A DNA stretch of 64,000 nt from Microbacterium oxydans (lineage in GTDB: Bacteria > Actinomycetota > Actinomycetes > Actinomycetales > Microbacteriaceae): positions 124,001 through 188,000 of the forward strand of contig NZ_BJOG01000001.1 in assembly GCF_006540085.1 (NCBI RefSeq), read 5' to 3'. Position numbers and translations under genes: made by a program. The notes under the pieces are model-generated. The model was given only the letters and a program-made list of their open reading frames with translations, did not search any database and was not told the DNA's origin. Every line of letters starts with the position of its first letter. Positions within the stretch are counted from its first letter, which is position 1. Positions 49,536-60,500 of this stretch are shown here, one piece after another.

Positions 49536-50404
49536 GGAGCGCCCTTCGTCGCGCTCTCCTCGCTCAGGAGGGCGTCGGTCACAGCATCAGGCACATCGAT
49601 GATCGACCCCTGCGTGCGGCCTTCGCCGTCGACCACCACGGTGCCGTGCGGCGTCTGCTTGAGATGCAGAGCACGGCGTCCGCGTTCGGCGCCGATGAAC
49701 GCCGAGACGAAATCGTCTGCCGGGTTCTCGATGATCTCGCTCGGGCTGCCGACCTGCACGATGCGGGCGCCCTTGTCGAGGATGACGACCTGGTCGCCGA
49801 GCAGGAACGCCTCGTCGATGTCGTGCGTGACGAACACGACCGTCTTGTCGAGCTCTCGCTGCAGCCGCAGGGTCTCCTGCTGCAGGTCGGCTCGCACGAT
49901 GGGGTCGACCGCGCCGAAGGGCTCGTCCATGAGCAGGATGTTCGGGTCGGCGGCGAGGCCGCGGGCCACGCCGACGCGCTGCTGCTGGCCGCCAGAGAGC
50001 TGGCTCGGGTAGCGGTCGGCGAGCGCCTGGTCGAGGCCGACCGTGTCGAGCAGTTCCCGTGCGCGCTTGTGCGCCGGGCCCTTCTTCACCCCGGTCAACC
50101 GCAGCACGGTGGCCACGTTGTCGATGACGGTGAAGTGCGGCATGAGCCCGGAGTTCTGCATCACGTAGCCGATGCGTCGGCGCAGGGCCACCGGGTCGCC
50201 CTGGAGCACGCTCTCGCCGTCGATCTCGACCTCGCCGGAAGTCGGCTCGACCATGCGGTTGATCATGCGGAGCAGAGTGGTCTTGCCACAGCCGGACGAG
50301 CCGACGAACACCGTGGTCTTGCGCGAGGGCAGCACGAGGCTGAAGTCGTCGACGGCGAGGGCGCCGCCGGGGAAGCGCTTGGTGACGTTGCGGAACTCGA
50401 TCAT
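49532..50404 (-). CDS. Osmoprotectant ABC transporter ATP-binding protein (OpuCA type)
   Basis: A 290-residue ATPase with FRNVTKRFPGGALAVDDFSL, Walker A GSSGCGKTT, signature LSGGQQQRVGVARGL and Walker B ILLMDEPFGAVDP. Unlike the ProV-type gene at 17971 it has only a short C-terminal extension and lacks full CBS domains. It is the first gene of the OpuC operon; 20-bp tandem repeats lie upstream at 50446-50511. Confidence 0.9.
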   Translation of the reverse strand: MIEFRNVTKRFPGGALAVDDFSLVLPSRKTTVFVGSSGCGKTTLLRMINRMVEPTSGEVEIDGESVLQGDPVALRRRIGYVMQNSGLMPHFTVIDNVATVLRLTGVKKGPAHKRARELLDTVGLDQALADRYPSQLSGGQQQRVGVARGLAADPNILLMDEPFGAVDPIVRADLQQETLRLQRELDKTVVFVTHDIDEAFLLGDQVVILDKGARIVQVGSPSEIIENPADDFVSAFIGAERGRRALHLKQTPHGTVVVDGEGRTQGSIIDVPDAVTDALLSEESATKGAP

Positions 50405-50445
50405 GGGCTGGTCTCCAGTCGGTCGATCGATGTGCGAGCAGACGA

Positions 50446-50511
50446 GTCTGTGCTCTTCTGATACTTACGGGGCTCTTCAGATTCCTACGGGGCTCTTCAG
50501 ATCTCTACGGG
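50446..50511. repeat. 20-bp tandem repeats upstream of the OpuC operon
   Basis: Units start at 50466 and 50486 (TACGGGGCTCTTCAGAT plus three variable bases), with a degenerate unit before (50446) and a partial unit after (50506). They lie between the OpuCA start and the DUF427 gene, whose stop falls in the last partial unit. Confidence 0.7.
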
Positions 50512-50807
50512 CCGACCTCGACGCGCGGATCGAAGGCCACGAACCCGGAGAAGTCCTTGCCCACCCGATCGAACGCCGAGGGGTAGGGGGTCGGATACGA
50601 CCAGGCGTAGTCGGTGTGGAGCTCGCCGTCGGTCTGCACCGAGTAGTACTGAGCAGCCCCCTTCCAGGGACAGGTGTAGGGCGTGGGGCTCTCGACGAGC
50701 ACGCCGGGCGTGATGGACGCCGGTGGGAAGTACCAGTTCCCCTCGATGCGGGCGAGATCGCTCTCGTCAGCTTCGGCGATGACGGTTCCTGCGAGTACAG
50801 CCTTCAT
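50505..50807 (-). CDS. DUF427 domain protein
   Basis: A 100-residue beta-rich protein of the DUF427 family (GNWYFPPASITPGVLVESPTPYTCPWKGAAQYYSV, DYAWSYPTPYPSAFDRVGKDFSGFVAFDPRVEV). The function is unknown. The start at 50807 is fixed by AGGAGG upstream; the longer frame lacks support. Its tail is shaped by the adjacent tandem repeat. Confidence 0.88.
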   Translation of the reverse strand: MKAVLAGTVIAEADESDLARIEGNWYFPPASITPGVLVESPTPYTCPWKGAAQYYSVQTDGELHTDYAWSYPTPYPSAFDRVGKDFSGFVAFDPRVEVGP

Positions 50808-50968
50808 GGTCCTGCCTCCTCGGATGTGGGTATGAGCGTATAAGACGGGTGCGACATCGTGGGTGAGGGTTGCGCCGCGCTCGTCAATATGAGAAACAAT
50901 CCGGATCCTGTTCGACGCGATCACGCGAACGGATTGCCCCTGATCGCGAGATCAAGCCCTGACGTCCA

Positions 50969-52405
50969 TCAGGCGGAGTCGCGACCGTACCCCTCCAGCA
51001 GTCGTAGCCAGATCTCGCTGATCGTGGGGTACGACGGCACCGCGTGCCAGAGGCGGGCGATCGGCACCTCGCCGACGATCGCCACGGTCGCCGCGTGCAC
51101 CAGTTCCGCCACCTCGGGTCCGACGAACGTCGCACCGATCACGACGTCGCGGTCGGTGTCGACCACGAGTCGCGCCTGGCCTTCGAATCCGTCTTCGTAG
51201 AGGCTCGCGCCGGCGACCCAGCCCAGGTCGTAGTCGACGGCCTTCACCGCGATGCCGGCCTTCGTCGCCTGAGCCTCGGTGAGCCCCACCGATCCGACCT
51301 CGGGGATCGAGAACGTGACCTGCGGGACGGCGGCCTGGTCGGCGGTCGCGACGTGACGACCCCACGGGGCGTCGTCGACATCTTCGCCCTTGGCACGGGC
51401 GACGATCACATCGCCGGCAGCGCGCGCCTGGTACTTGCCCTGGTGGGTGAGCAGCACGCGGCCGTTGACGTCGCCGACCGCGTAGAGCCACTCGGATCCG
51501 GGGACGCGGAGCGTGTCGTCGACGTCGATCCAGCGACCGGGTTCCAGGCCCACGACGTCGAGGCCGATGTCACCGCTTCGGGGCGAGCGACCCGTCGCGG
51601 CCAGCACCTCGGTCGCGGTGATCTCCTCGCCGCCGTCGAGGGTGATGGTCACGCCGTCCGCGCCGCGGCGCACGGATGTGGTGCCCGTGCCGGTGCGCAC
51701 GTCGACACCGAGCTCCTTGAGGCCCGCGGCGACACGTTCGCCCGCGAAGGGCTCCATCCCGCCGAGCAGACCGCTGCGGGCGATCACCGTGACCTTCGAG
51801 CCGAGTGCGGCATAGGCGGTCGCCATCTCGACGGCCACGACCCCTCCGCCGATCACCGCCAGGCTGTCGGGCAGCTCCTCGGCGCTGGTGGCCTCCCGGC
51901 TCGTCCACGGTGTGGCATCGCGGAGACCATCGATAGGCGGGATGACGGCATCCGATCCGGTGCTGATGGCGACAGCGTGCCGCGCCGTGAGCACGCGCTC
52001 CGCGCCATCGGCATCCGTCACCGTCACTTCGCGCTTACCCGTGATGCGGCCGTGGCCCCGAGCGAGGTCGATGCCGGCGGAGTCGAGCCACTTCACCTGG
52101 CCGTCGTCCGACCAGTTGCTGGTGAACGAGTCGCGGCGGTCGAACACGGCGCGCACGTCGAGCTTTCCGGTCACCGCCTGCGAAGACCCGCCCACGTGCT
52201 GCGCGGCCCGGAGCGCCTGCGCCGAACGCAACAATGCCTTCGACGGCATACACGCCCAGTAGGAGCATTCACCCCCGACGAGCTCGCTCTCCACGATGAT
52301 CGCGGTGAGCCCGCCCTGCACGGCTCGGTCGGCGACGTTCTCGCCCACCGGACCACCGCCCAACACGATCAGGTCGTACTCGTCGGTCTTCTCCGCAGCG
52401 TTCAT
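50969..52405 (-). CDS. FAD-dependent pyridine nucleotide-disulfide oxidoreductase
   Basis: A 478-residue flavoprotein with FAD motif LIVLGGGPVGENVADRAV, redox pair C-x4-C in GGECSYWACMPSKALL, NAD(P) motif LAVIGGGVVAVEMATAYAALG and the second FAD motif WLYAVGDVNGRVLLTHQGKYQA, then a dimerisation domain. It resembles dihydrolipoamide dehydrogenase or mercuric reductase. However, the C-terminal active-site His-Pro is not seen (HAVPSYPTISEIWLRLLEG has HAVPSYPT), so the partner is uncertain. ATG 52405 has AGAGG eight bases upstream and is preferred to GTG 52414. Confidence 0.87.
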   Translation of the reverse strand: MNAAEKTDEYDLIVLGGGPVGENVADRAVQGGLTAIIVESELVGGECSYWACMPSKALLRSAQALRAAQHVGGSSQAVTGKLDVRAVFDRRDSFTSNWSDDGQVKWLDSAGIDLARGHGRITGKREVTVTDADGAERVLTARHAVAISTGSDAVIPPIDGLRDATPWTSREATSAEELPDSLAVIGGGVVAVEMATAYAALGSKVTVIARSGLLGGMEPFAGERVAAGLKELGVDVRTGTGTTSVRRGADGVTITLDGGEEITATEVLAATGRSPRSGDIGLDVVGLEPGRWIDVDDTLRVPGSEWLYAVGDVNGRVLLTHQGKYQARAAGDVIVARAKGEDVDDAPWGRHVATADQAAVPQVTFSIPEVGSVGLTEAQATKAGIAVKAVDYDLGWVAGASLYEDGFEGQARLVVDTDRDVVIGATFVGPEVAELVHAATVAIVGEVPIARLWHAVPSYPTISEIWLRLLEGYGRDSA

Positions 52406-52615
52406 GCGTCGCACCTCTCCGTGAGCCGGTTACGTGGCCCAGTCTCGCTCATGAGCAACGCCGAGTCACGGGTGAGTTGTTCCCTTCGGCGTGGCGCGAG
52501 GAGGGGCTGCGGCAGGCCATAGAGTGTGGTTCGTCGTTTCGATCGGCGGCGGACGCCCCGCGCGCAGGTCCGCTTCGCGCGCTGTTAGCCGCACGATCTC
52601 CGAGGATGCCCGCCG

Positions 52616-53332
52616 ATGAGCACTGCGATCACGCCCCCGCCGCCTGGTTGGTATCCGGCACCGGATGGCACCGAGGCCACATGGTGGTGGACTGGCGCCA
52701 GCTGGTTGCCACCATGGAGCGAACAGGCCGCTTTGCGGACGATCACCAAGCTCGCCACTGCGACCCAGGTCATGGTCATCGTCTGCGGTGTTCTGGCACT
52801 CGTGCTCGTTGGCGTCGAGGCCATGGGTATCACGGCGCTCACCAGCTACCTCGATGGGAACACCTCGGCCGTCGAGACTCTCCACCTGTATGACTGGACC
52901 TGGATTGTCGGTAACGCACTGGCGACCCTGTCCATGACCGCCGCCGCCGCACTGTGGGCTACCTGGCAGTACCGTGTCGCCGTTCAGGTCCGCGGGCTCA
53001 CCCGTCGCGCCGCCGGCTGGCACGCCGGAAACTGGTTCCTCCCCATCCTCGCCCTCTGGCGCCCCTTCCAGGACATCTCTGACCTCTGGCGGGCGATCGG
53101 CCGCACGCCCCCGCGCTGGCTGATCGTGTGGTGGCTTCTCTGGATCGCCAGCTTCATCTCGTTCAAATGGTCGACCCAGATCGACTCGCGAACCGAAGCA
53201 CTGGAGCAGATCCGCGCCACGATGTGGTCCAGCATCGTAGGCGAGGCGTTCCTCATCGCCGCCGCTTTCATGGCCTTCTTCATCGTCCGTGGAATCACAC
53301 AAGGTGTCATCCAGCGCCCACAACAGCGGTAG
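52616..53332 (+). CDS. DUF2510/DUF4328 membrane protein
   Basis: A 238-residue protein. The N-terminal DUF2510-like motif (PPPPGWYPAPDG, WWWTGASWLPPW) is followed by four membrane helices in a DUF4328-type domain (ATWQYRVAVQVRGLTRRAAGW, NWFLPILALWRPFQDISDLWRA). The family is common in actinobacteria; its function is unknown. The end abuts a decayed RHS fragment on the opposite strand. Confidence 0.82.
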   Translation: MSTAITPPPPGWYPAPDGTEATWWWTGASWLPPWSEQAALRTITKLATATQVMVIVCGVLALVLVGVEAMGITALTSYLDGNTSAVETLHLYDWTWIVGNALATLSMTAAAALWATWQYRVAVQVRGLTRRAAGWHAGNWFLPILALWRPFQDISDLWRAIGRTPPRWLIVWWLLWIASFISFKWSTQIDSRTEALEQIRATMWSSIVGEAFLIAAAFMAFFIVRGITQGVIQRPQQR

Positions 53333-53335
53333 CCC

Positions 53336-53610
53336 CGCGATGGTCGTCGCACCGGGAATCAAACACGTTACCGACGACTACAACAACCGGTCCGCCCACT
53401 CATAGCAGTCCGGTGTCGACGTCGCCACCTTGCCGCCCACACCGCCGTCACACCCATCCGATTTCCCGACATCCCCGCGGCGGCATTCACCCGACGAACC
53501 GCACAGAGGCGATAGCTCGTGTCCCGCAATCACCGCCAGCACAACTGTCCAGCCCGTCATATACCGCAGCCGACGAAAACGACGTCGACCCGATCTCCGA
53601 CTGATTCATC
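53336..53610 (-). pseudogene. Decayed RHS/YD-repeat fragment
   Basis: Reading the - strand with frameshifts gives CYEWADRLL, a stop, then SSVTCLIPGATTIAG, which aligns with [26 protein letters not shown] of the intact RHS gene. Upstream, VIAGHELSPLCGSSGEC aligns with [20 protein letters not shown] similarity continues to about 53610. It holds at least one in-frame stop and frame changes, so it is a relic of a second, diverged RHS C-terminal region. Confidence 0.75.
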
Positions 53611-53975
53611 GCCCTCTACTGAATCAGTCCGAAGGGGCGCTCGACCTCATATCGAGTTTTATCGACCTGTTCCGAATACGCTGGATCGCGCTTGCCGACC
53701 AGTCGAAGAATACGAGCGCTTCATTCATACTCAAATGTATCGTGACGTCGTCATCCACTACCCTGCGACTCGGTGTGGAATGAACTTCCAACGTCAATCA
53801 CGAACGATCGAACGACCACCGGCCGATCTACACCAGGCTGAGCAAGCAGTAGTGTCACCTCACCCCAGACGCAAGCCCGACCTCATAGTGAAGTCGTTCA
53901 ATTGCTCCGCTCTTCATTCCCAGGTCTCCAGGCATCCATTTGACTACACCCGGCCCGATTTTTTACAGCACCCGC
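53611..53975. other. Lower-GC gene-free stretch beyond the RHS relic
   Basis: Several open frames cross this stretch, but none has a ribosome-binding site, a recognisable domain or host-like codon use. It may be further decay of a displaced toxin/immunity segment; I cannot identify it. Confidence 0.4.
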
Positions 53976-54506
53976 TCAATTCCATGCCAGCCCGGCACCG
54001 ATGACAATGACAAGGGCCGCGAGTCCGTAGGTGACGGCGAACTCGACGATCACCCGCCGACGCTCCACGGGCAAGTTCTGTGGACGTTTTGCAATGGAGG
54101 CCTCTGCGGGGGAGGAAGGCTGAGGACTGTTCTCATCTCCGTTGTCGACCGGTTCACCGGTCGCTCCCACGCGGACGCGGTTGTAGATCAGACGACCAAT
54201 CGCGGTCAGAGCCGTAGCAAGACCGAGCCCGACGAAGAACACTCCCAGTCCTCTCCATCCATCAGGGGGAAGACAGGCGCTCGCCCACACCACCAGCCAA
54301 TCCGTAATGACGAAAATTGCCAGAACGCCCGTAACCCCCGGCACCCAAAGCGGCATAGCGTTAGCAAAGCCACTCCGGAACCCACCACCCTCCCTATAGA
54401 CAGCGCGCATGTAGAGTATTAGCCAAGAACTGAGCACAATTGCGGCCGCCCCCATCCCGAAACCCAAAAGGTACGAGAACCCGGCAGCAATACAACTCGA
54501 CTTCAC
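53976..54506 (-). CDS. Four-TM membrane protein, candidate immunity protein for the RHS toxin
   Basis: A 176-residue protein with helices at about 8-33, 51-79, 84-109 and 151-176 and a hydrophilic loop between TM3 and TM4. No family was recognised. The GTG start is one base after the RHS stop, with GGGGGAT upstream, so translation is coupled to the toxin gene. Base composition is lower-GC like the RHS C-tip. Position and size fit an immunity protein; a membrane location would suit a membrane-acting toxin. This is inference from context only. Confidence 0.65.
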   Translation of the reverse strand: MKSSCIAAGFSYLLGFGMGAAAIVLSSWLILYMRAVYREGGGFRSGFANAMPLWVPGVTGVLAIFVITDWLVVWASACLPPDGWRGLGVFFVGLGLATALTAIGRLIYNRVRVGATGEPVDNGDENSPQPSSPAEASIAKRPQNLPVERRRVIVEFAVTYGLAALVIVIGAGLAWN

Positions 54507-54507
54507 C

Positions 54508-57500
54508 TCAATCCCCCCAATAGTAGTTGAGCATCACGGAGCAACCCACACCGCCACCAATGATACCGCCAAACCCTGGAGAAAAGGCCGTATTTACTCC
54601 GCCAGGTCCGGTCCCATAGGCCGTACCTTCCATGTATCCTCCAACTCCGAATGCAGCGCTGCAACTGCCTGTTATTCCCGTGGTTCTGATTGTCGGGGCA
54701 TTGAAGGCAACGCCGGCTGATCCCGACAGATCTACGGAGACTTTCGGGCCGAGACCGATACCTATATGATCATTTCCAATCTCAAGGCACCCCAAGGCGC
54801 AACCAGTAAATGCGAAACCCTTCGTCGAATTCTTTGAAATATTGCTAACGAGCGTGTCCCACTCGCGACCCTGCTGATTGTTCCAGAGCGCCTTCCGTGA
54901 TCGTTCAGCACTTAGCTCGATTTTCTTAAAATAGCTCAGTTGGCGTTTGACGGTTGTCGGTGCCGACTTCTTTCCCCCGTCGACTCGTGGAGCGATGGAC
55001 CACTTCTCTCCCGTCAGGTCGTGTCCGTTGATGGGGTCGGTAGGCCAGGAGTAGTCGTTCGCCCCACCACCTTCGATGGGATCGACTTGCAGGAACCGTC
55101 CGAGGGCGGGGACATACAACCGCACCCCCATCTCCACCACCAGAGCCGAACCCGCCGACTCCGCGGGCTTCAACGCCCCCTGATGCCAGAGGGTGTTCCC
55201 CGCGACCTGCCCGGTGTCATCCGACGCGACCGTCCCGATCGCGAACGTCACCGGGTCCACCGGCTGACCGAACGGATCCCACAACAACAACCCGCTTGTC
55301 GTCGTGCCGGTGCGGGTCACCAAGCCGTGCCCACCCAACCCGGGGAACGACCACGTCACCTCCCCCGCCTGGTTCGCCCACGACACGCCACCCGGCAGCC
55401 CGACGGTCCGCGTCAAACCTGCACCGGACCGCTGCCCCCACGCCGCATCACCACCCGCCGCATACAGGTAGCTCGTCGTGACCGCCGGCTCCGCACCCGC
55501 CGGATCGATCGTCCGCGATGCCATGCGCCCGGTCGCGTCCCGCACGATCCGCACCGTCGTCCCATCGTCATACGTCGTCCCGATGTGCCGGTTCGCCGCA
55601 TCGTACGAGAACTGCATGTCACCGAGGCGAACCGTGTTCCCCCGCCCGTCGTACACGATCTCCGACGCCGACAGACCATCCGCGACAGTCGTCGCACCCG
55701 GGACCGCCCCCGTGACTGTCGAGGACAACAGCCTGTCCGCCCAGTCGAAACAGGACTTCGTCGTCGTGGTGACCGCCGCCTGACCTGGCGCCGTCCACAC
55801 ATCCGTCGAACCCGTCCGGTTGCCGGACATGCCCGCGGCCGCATTCGGACCGCACCCACCCGATGACCCGAACTCATAGGTGAGCTTGTGCCCGGGAATC
55901 GTCGCCGACACCAGCCGCCCCGCGGTGTCATACCCGTACGTCGACGAGTACGACGTCGATCCCGTCGACGACTGCTGCTTCACCACACGGCCCGACTGCG
56001 AACGCACGACAGCATCCGACACGACCTGACCGCCGACCAGCCACTCCTGGCCGATCACCCGCTCCGCCGCATCACGGCTCACGCTGTTCAACGCCGAACC
56101 ATCCGGATACGCGATCTGCTTCAACCGCTGCAAAGCGTCGTACGTCACCGACGCGAGCTGTTGCCCATCGACCGTGACCGTCTTCACCTTGCCGTCGGCG
56201 TCATACGTGTACGCCGTCACCGACGCCGCACCACTGGCCGGAGTCGTCGATATCTTTGTCACACGCCCGGATGCGGGGTCGTATGTGGGCGTGGTCACCG
56301 TGCCCCATACATCCGTGTAACTCACGACCCGACCGAGCAGGTCGGAGACGGTCGTGATGGTCGAGCCGTTCGGCGACCCTGCGACCGCTACCCCGCTCGT
56401 GACGGTGGTGTATCCACCGTTCGTCACTCGTGTCGACTCCGTTGTCGTGCTCGAGATCGTCGCCACGCCCGAAGGACCGGCGACCGTCGTGGAGATCACC
56501 TTGCCTCGGCCGTCGTACCCGGTGCACGACCACGCTGTGTCGCCGCTGGTCTTCGTCCCCACCGTGCGACCCCACGCGTCATACGCGTACTCCGTGGTGA
56601 TCGGCGTGCCCGTTGCCGGGGTCGGCCCTGTCGTGGACTTGAGGAGACCGAACTGTTTGGTCCCCGCCGGAAGGCCGCACACCGCCGGGGCGCTGTTGAT
56701 ATCGCCGTAGTAGGTGCTGGTGGTCTTGGCTGTCGCCGGTGCGCCTGCTGCCCCACCGGCGGGGAGCGTGCGGGTCAGACGCCTGAGCCACCCTGCCGCA
56801 CCGGGCTGCTCGAATGTCGTCGACGTCGTCAGCGCGAGGCCGTCGGGGTCGACGGTTCCTGCCGTCGCCTGACCGAGCCACGGATGCTGATACGTCATCG
56901 CCGTGGTCGTGGATGGCGCCACGGCCCCCGAAGCCGTCGTCGAGTCGTCCGCGGTCGTGCGCGTGACGAGACCGTAGTCGGGGCGAAGCGCCGAGCCCGG
57001 CACGATGACCCCGGTGGACGGCGAGGAGGGCGTCTTCCACTTGAGCTGCAACGTCGCGGTCGAGAGGTCGTCGCGGTACTCCACCCGGATGCGACGCGAC
57101 TCACCCGCAGCTACCGTGATCGGAGCGCCGAAACGCTCCGCGGGCCCGCCCTCCCACTTGTCGGACACCAATGTGTCGCCCACCCACACGCGGGCGCCGT
57201 CGTCGCTGAAGGTGCCGAACGTGTACTGGCCGGCCTGAGGGAATGTCACCAGACCCGTCAGACGCAACGACCAGTTGTCGACGCCGATCCCCGCGCCGGG
57301 CGACCCGGCTGCCCAGTCGCGATCGACCGCGCCGCCAGCACCACCGATCCCGAAGCCGATCAGCGCGGGCTTCCCCGCCAAGTGCGGATTGGGGTAGTAC
57401 GTGGCCTGCAGCCCCTGCAGGCCACCGTCATATGTCGTCGACGAATGCGCCGGAAGGATGCCACATCCGCTCACCGCCGTCGGGTTCGACACCGGACGAC

Positions 57501-60500
57501 CGTTGGTCTGGAAGCATGCCGCGGGAGCGGGGCCATACGTATCCGTCGACCGGTCTGTTGCGGGATCGTAGATGGTCGTGGACTTCTGTCCCAGCGAACT
57601 CGTCGCAGAGAGCACGAGGTCCTTTGTCGGATGCCATTCCTGCGTGGCGGTGACGCCCATCGGCGACGTCGCCGCCACCTGACGCCACGCCGCGTCGTAC
57701 GTGACCGTGCTGGTCGACTGAGGGACACCGACGACCGCGACCGTGCTGCGCCGGTTGGCGAGGTCATACGAATACGACTTCGTCATTCGCGATGCGTCCG
57801 GCATCTCGGGTTCAGTCGCTGGCAGCTGCACGGATTCGACACGCCCACCCGCATAGGTGATCGTGGTGTCGGGAAAGTCCCCGGGTGGCGGGACCGGCTG
57901 CACCAGGAGATAGTCGCTGCCCGCGGAGTCGCGGATAGACGTCAGCACGTTGTTGCTGTCATATCCGAAGATCGTCCGTTCATAGCCGGGGTCTTCGATG
58001 ATCCACAGCTGCCCGCCGGCGTAGTAGAGCCTCGTCTCCTCGACTTCGCCCGAGACGAGCTCGGGATAGATGATCTTGCACAGCGACCCGGCCCGAGCCG
58101 GATAGTAGTTGGGCGGGAGAGTGGGGCAGACGGTCTGCGCCGCATCCTGGTACACGAACGAGACCTTGCGGTGATAGGTCGTCCCCTCTCGTGAGAGAGG
58201 ATCCACGATCTCTTTGACCGTGCCATCCGCGTTGTAGATCATGATCGGTGCCGCAGGTTTCTGCCCATCGGCCACCGAGGTCGCCGACTCGACGGTCCCG
58301 CTCGCCGTGAACTGATAGACGGTTCCGCCCTCGTCTGTGAAGACCACCCGGCCCGCGTTGTCGAGCGAGACGACGCCGTACTCTCCCGCAGGCGGCGTGT
58401 AGCCTCCGGACGATGTTCGCGTGTACGTGTGCGCGCCACCGGTGGCGTCGGTCAGGACGATGGCCTGGGGCTCGATCGATGCGCGCGCCCACGAGCTGGC
58501 TTCACCGGCGACCGGCGTCGACGCAGACCATCCTTCTCGCATCGGTGTCCGCTGCGTGGTGAACCACGACGCGGGCACGATCACCGGTCCTTCGTTGTCG
58601 GCGAGGTCATCAGCCCACAACTCGACGTAAGCACCGGCATGAGACTCGTAGTAGTCGAGTTGAATCGGTGTCTCCGCCGTGGCGAGGTTGAGATTCCCCG
58701 TCCATTCGACTCCGGTCGCTCCGTTGGTCCAACGGTCGAGCACCGTGGTGTTGTTGACGCGCAACCGCACGCCGTCATCGTGCCGCACACCGAAGCGCCA
58801 CTGCGAGGAGGCATAGGGGACGCGGACGAATCCGGACCACTGCGCCATGAAGTAGTCGTTCGCCAATGCGGGCCCAGGGGAGCCCGTGGGCCAGTCGAAG
58901 GAGATCGCCGAGTCGGTTCGGACCATCAGAGGCGTCTTTCCCGTGAACGTGTAACCCGCGGGAGAGGTGGGAACGTTGCCGTTGGCGTCTCGCCCGTCGT
59001 AGTACGAACCCGTCAGTCCTCGGTTCGAGACGCCGGCCGAGAGCGAGTTGTAGCTGAAGGACATGCCGATCGGTCCGCCGAGCGTGTTCACGAGCGGCGA
59101 GGAGAACGACAGATTCGCGTTGCCGTTCGCGAGGTTCACCGACACCGGACCTGTCGTGTCGAACGGAGAAGGGCCCGAAGATCCGAGCCTCATATCGACT
59201 TTGATCCTCTTCACCCACGCGGGAGTCGTGTTCTTGCCGAGCCCGTCGGTCGGCTGCACGATCCAGGAGTAGATGTTGCCGTCGCGCAGGGTCCCCTCAG
59301 GCACAGTCCACCGCACCTTGCCGTCGGCACCGGCCGCGATGAGACCCGACGTGTACACGGCGCCGGACTTGGCGTCAGCTCCCGTGGCGATCTTGAACTC
59401 GTACTTGACCTGAGCCCCCGCCGGGTTGTTGTCGGGATCCGTCACGGCGTCGACCTGCAGCGTGGGAGTGAGTGTGACGATCGTCTGCGGCGCTCCCGTC
59501 GCGTTGCCCGGCGTCGCGGTCGCCTCCGGCGGCGTGGGGGGCACGAGCTGAGTCTTCAGAGTCCTCGCTCCGGTCCACCGCACCGTGGACTGCCCGGCCT
59601 GCCCGTCGTGGCCGTCCTTGATTCCCGTCCGCCAGTAGTAGGTGGTCCCCGGCTGCAGCTTGCCCTCGGGAACGGTGACCTGCTTGCTCAGCGTCCACCC
59701 GGAATCCCAGACCGGATTGCTCATATCGGCGTTCTGCGACACCTGGAAGGTGAACGCCGCATTCGAGTACGGCGAATACGTCTGTCCGCTCGCGACGAGG
59801 GTGGGGGTGAGAGACACACCCGTCGAACCGCTCGCCGGAGAAGACTGCGACACGGTCGGGTACGCCCAGTACTCCGTATAGATCGCCGTGTTGATGCGCT
59901 TGAACGTGTACGCCCCCGGCGTCTCGCCCATGCGGATCATGAACGCGACTCCGCGATCGCCTTGCGAGAAAGCCCATGCGAGTCGTTGCGCGATCGCCGT
60001 GTCCGTCATCCAGTACGTGTCATTGCTGATTCCGAACCACGCCAGCTCCGGACCGATGCACCCGTCCTGATACCCGATGCAGCTCGCGTGGCTGAGTAGC
60101 CCCCCGTGGTAGGTGGTGGCGCCTGTGCCGGCGTACGCCACGGCGATCCGGGCATCGTTGATGAAGTTCCCCGGAACGCTCCCGTAGTCGAAACTGGTGA
60201 ACGCACGCCAATACATGTCGCGGTTGTTCTGTCGGTTGTTCCCGACGTACAGGTTTCCGTCTACCGTGCCGTCGGTCTTGATCGAGTAGCTGTAGTTCGG
60301 TCCGTAGTTGATAGTCGGATCGACGTACACCGGGTACTCGCGCGCGGCATCGACAAGCCATTTGCGGTCCACGCTGAGCGTGTAGTTCCACGTCTTGTCA
60401 TCGATGGGCGTGAGCGTCATCGTCGGATTGATGGTTGCGCTCTCCGAGGCGCCCTCGACGCCGGACGAGTCCCACACGACCGGAGCGGGGATGTGCATCA

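Noticed and set aside
53519..54422. Overlapping + strand frames opposite the RHS relic and immunity-like gene
   Set aside because: They lack ribosome-binding sites and are antisense to sequence with recognisable RHS similarity or membrane-protein pattern.
55888..58194. 768-codon + strand frame opposite the RHS gene
   Set aside because: Shadow of the RHS gene; the opposite strand carries signal peptide, PA14 and YD-repeat domains.
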